NCBI GenBank assembly: GCA_023488865.1 | Contig: JAMDDG010000398.1 | Coordinates: 1-7,487 of the forward strand | Direction: 5' to 3' | DNA length: 7,487 nucleotides | From: Bacteroidota bacterium | GTDB lineage: Bacteria; Bacteroidota; Bacteroidia; Bacteroidales; Prolixibacteraceae | In this document: positions 5,757-7,487 of the stretch, piece after piece | How the letters are laid out: every line of letters begins with the position of its first letter | Numbering within the stretch: position 1 is the first letter of the stretch | Made by a program: the position numbers and the translations under genes | The notes under the pieces: model-generated | Seen by the model: the letters and a program-made list of their open reading frames with translations, nothing else | What the model was told of the DNA's origin: nothing | Database searches by the model: none

Positions 5757-7055
5757 TCACTTCACAACCTTAATCACACTAATCTGCTTGATATTGATCA
5801 CATTAGTATAGTCGTACTGGTAGAAGCCATCACTTCCGATCATCAGCAGGGAGGTTCCCAAAGGGATTACATCGTAGGCATTGATGTCGGGAAATTTTGC
5901 CAGTTGGTGTTCAGTAATTGAATAAGAATCGGCAGCGTTGTAAACTTTCAAACCTGCTGTGCCGTCGCAGACAAAAAGCAGGTCACCGTCGATGCTTAAA
6001 CCATAAGGATTTTCCATGCCGTACGAACGGATCAGGGTAGGGTTCTTGACATTGCTTACATCCAGCACATCCATCCGGTTGATGGTGCTGCCGCAGGCAT
6101 TCCCGCCACGAATCGTTACATAAGCCCGGTTGTTCTGAACGACCACAGGATCACATCCGGTTACGTGCCAGAAAGTAGAAAGGTAAACAGGTTTGTTCAG
6201 ATCAGTCAGGTCGTACACCAACATGCCGTTGGAAGTTCCCAAAAACATGTACTTGTCGTAGAGGAACATGGTCTCTATTCCCCAATTAATTTGAGACTGC
6301 AATTCCAGCTTTGGATTATTGGCATCCGACAAATTGATATTGTAAAAAGTGTGGTTATCAACGGCCACTAAGTTATTTCCGGTCAGTCCGAAGCGGGCCA
6401 TCGAACCGCCTATCCCTGCGCTGGAAGAGCTTGCCTCGGGAGCGCCGGAGGCATAATTGCCCGATAGCGCATCCATTTTCGCGAAGAAACTGTTGCCGTA
6501 GTAGATCGGATAAATCGGATAGTTGTTGGTATTGATTTCCTTACGGACAGTTTTCACGTTCCAGTCTACAACCACTCCTTTGGTATCATCTACCGGACCC
6601 ATCCGATAACCTGTTTTTTCGTAGGCAGGAACCGAATAGGGAAATATATTCTTAATCCTTCCCACCTCTTTGGCTTGCGCCGGATTGGTAAGGTCGATTG
6701 CTACCAGGTCGATGTAACTATCGGCATACATTACATTGTTCTTTACCACAATGTCGATATTGCCGGGAATGTTGATAAATCCGATGTATTGCGGAGAAGC
6801 GGGATTGGCATTGTTGTAGATATGGATACCCTTCATTCGTTCGTTGATAAACAAATAGTTACCAGATACATAGATCTTACCAGGTTTGACCAGATCCTGC
6901 TGGCTGACCATTTTCACGGAAGTCCTGAAATCCTGGTAACTTAAGTAGACCGGCTCCAGTTGAAAGTACTGTTCGGTGAATTTATCTTTGCACCCGGCAA
7001 AGAGTAAAACCGTTAACAGCAGCGAAATGGATATATTTATAGCGGGATTTTTCAT
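5757..7055 (-). CDS. LVIVD-repeat surface lipoprotein, predicted seven-bladed beta-propeller
   Basis: A 432-residue lipoprotein. Residues 4-18 form the hydrophobic signal helix and LFAGC (18-22) is the lipobox, with Cys22 as the acylated residue followed by KDK. The mature part contains about seven repeats of roughly 35-45 residues with the LVIVD pattern, for example IYVSGNYLFI...GIHIYNNANPASPQYIG (61-92), NVMYADSYIDLVAIDLTNP (107-125), YMFLGTSNGMLVYDLTDLNKP (269-289), MDVLDVSNVKNPTLI (328-342) and LLFVCDGTAGLKVYNAAD (359-376). Seven such units suggest a closed propeller. An insertion (about 136-226) with Gly/Ser-rich GAPEASSSSAGIGGS lies between repeats 2 and 3. The ligand or partner is unknown. 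The ATG is 7 bases after the stop of the upstream barrel gene, so the two are probably one envelope operon. No Shine-Dalgarno sequence is visible. Confidence 0.9.
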   Translation of the reverse strand: MKNPAINISISLLLTVLLFAGCKDKFTEQYFQLEPVYLSYQDFRTSVKMVSQQDLVKPGKIYVSGNYLFINERMKGIHIYNNANPASPQYIGFINIPGNIDIVVKNNVMYADSYIDLVAIDLTNPAQAKEVGRIKNIFPYSVPAYEKTGYRMGPVDDTKGVVVDWNVKTVRKEINTNNYPIYPIYYGNSFFAKMDALSGNYASGAPEASSSSAGIGGSMARFGLTGNNLVAVDNHTFYNINLSDANNPKLELQSQINWGIETMFLYDKYMFLGTSNGMLVYDLTDLNKPVYLSTFWHVTGCDPVVVQNNRAYVTIRGGNACGSTINRMDVLDVSNVKNPTLIRSYGMENPYGLSIDGDLLFVCDGTAGLKVYNAADSYSITEHQLAKFPDINAYDVIPLGTSLLMIGSDGFYQYDYTNVINIKQISVIKVVK

Positions 7056-7062
7056 GGGGTTC

Positions 7063-7487
7063 TTATTTAAACATTAGGCCAATTTTAAGGGAAAGGCGGT
7101 TGTAATCGACATCCAATTTGTATTTGTCATTTTTGCCGTATCGGTGTCGCATCAGGCGGTATCCTGCACTAAAAGTAAGGGCAAGATTTTCGTTGATAGG
7201 CGCCTGAATCCCGATGGCCGGATTAAGCAGCCAACCTCCCCTGGCAGAGAGATCCTCCGAAGTCGGGATATTATAGGTGGGACCGGGACCAGGGTAGGTT
7301 AAAGAGTTCAGAATTGTCGGGTAAGCATAATAAATCTGTTGTTTGTAAGTGCCTCCCAGCGGAATGGAATACCCTCCCTGAAGCGCGATAAATGGTAATG
7401 CACCCTCGTTACGGAGAAAATACCTGAAGTCGGCAACTACAGGCAGATAAGTTTCGTTAAAGAATTCAACGCCCACGCCTATGCCCG
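7063..7487 (-). CDS. Outer-membrane beta-barrel protein, C-terminal part (partial; 5' end beyond right edge)
   Basis: The frame is open to the right edge: upstream of the GTG at 7474-7476 it continues as Gly-Ile-Gly, so that GTG is an internal valine and not a start. About 140 residues are visible. They alternate polar and hydrophobic residues in strands with aromatic ends: VEFFNETYLPVVADFRYFL, ALPFIALQGGYSIPLGG, GWLLNPAIGIQAPINENLALTFSAGYRL and NRLSLKIGLMFK at the end. This is the pattern of the last strands of an OMP_b-brl-like or porin-family barrel in the outer membrane. Loops are rich in Pro, Gly and Tyr (YPGPGPTYNIP). The terminal residues are Phe-Lys where a terminal Phe is more typical. 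The transported substrate or function cannot be read from this fragment. It is followed by the lipoprotein gene after 7 bases. Confidence 0.8.
   Translation of the reverse strand, partial: GIGVGVEFFNETYLPVVADFRYFLRNEGALPFIALQGGYSIPLGGTYKQQIYYAYPTILNSLTYPGPGPTYNIPTSEDLSARGGWLLNPAIGIQAPINENLALTFSAGYRLMRHRYGKNDKYKLDVDYNRLSLKIGLMFK

Noticed and set aside
7063..7476. Complete 137-residue protein starting at GTG 7476
   Set aside because: The frame continues open to the window edge and the sequence reads as the end of a larger barrel, so the gene is partial.

Overview
The window looks like a chromosomal segment of a Bacteroidota species, probably an environmental or host-associated Bacteroidales-like lineage. 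The reasons are TAnnTTTG-type -7 boxes, start codons without clear Shine-Dalgarno sequences, an LVIVD-repeat surface lipoprotein next to an outer-membrane beta-barrel gene, and the type of isoleucyl-tRNA synthetase present. The lineage call is inference; there is no rRNA or tRNA to confirm it.

Layout. (1) Bases 1-1978, minus strand: the first 659 codons of ileS, running off the left edge without a frameshift. Its HIGH signature reads GIHH, a swapped form linked in the IleRS2 literature to strong mupirocin resistance. (2) Bases 1979-2143: a divergent intergenic region filled with a short repeated motif (ctaaagt / actttag) in both orientations, plus a good -7 box for ileS. (3) Bases 2144-2578, plus strand: a complete YhbP-like (UPF0306) flavin-barrel protein. 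(4) Bases 2583-5608: an AT-rich block that looks like an accessory insertion. It holds a 609-residue DUF262-HNH-DUF5655 protein on the minus strand. Divergent from it is a plus-strand pair of small genes overlapping by one base (TAATG): an unrecognised 158-residue protein followed by a HEPN-like helical protein. A 234-base AT-rich region between the two units carries candidate promoters for both and a 23-base palindrome. (5) Bases 5609-5756: a short spacer with no gene. (6) Bases 5757-7487, minus strand: an LVIVD-repeat lipoprotein preceded by the 3' part of an outer-membrane beta-barrel gene, 7 bases apart and probably one operon.

How the parts may work together. ileS and the YhbP-like gene are housekeeping genes with moderate GC content. 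The AT-rich block is the interesting part. DUF262 proteins with nuclease domains include the modification-dependent restriction enzymes GmrSD and SspE, and HEPN proteins are commonly RNases or toxins in defence and toxin-antitoxin loci. Divergent arrangement around one palindrome-bearing control region makes a small two-unit defence locus plausible. It may equally be two unrelated accessory units side by side. The lipoprotein and barrel are a separate cell-envelope operon.
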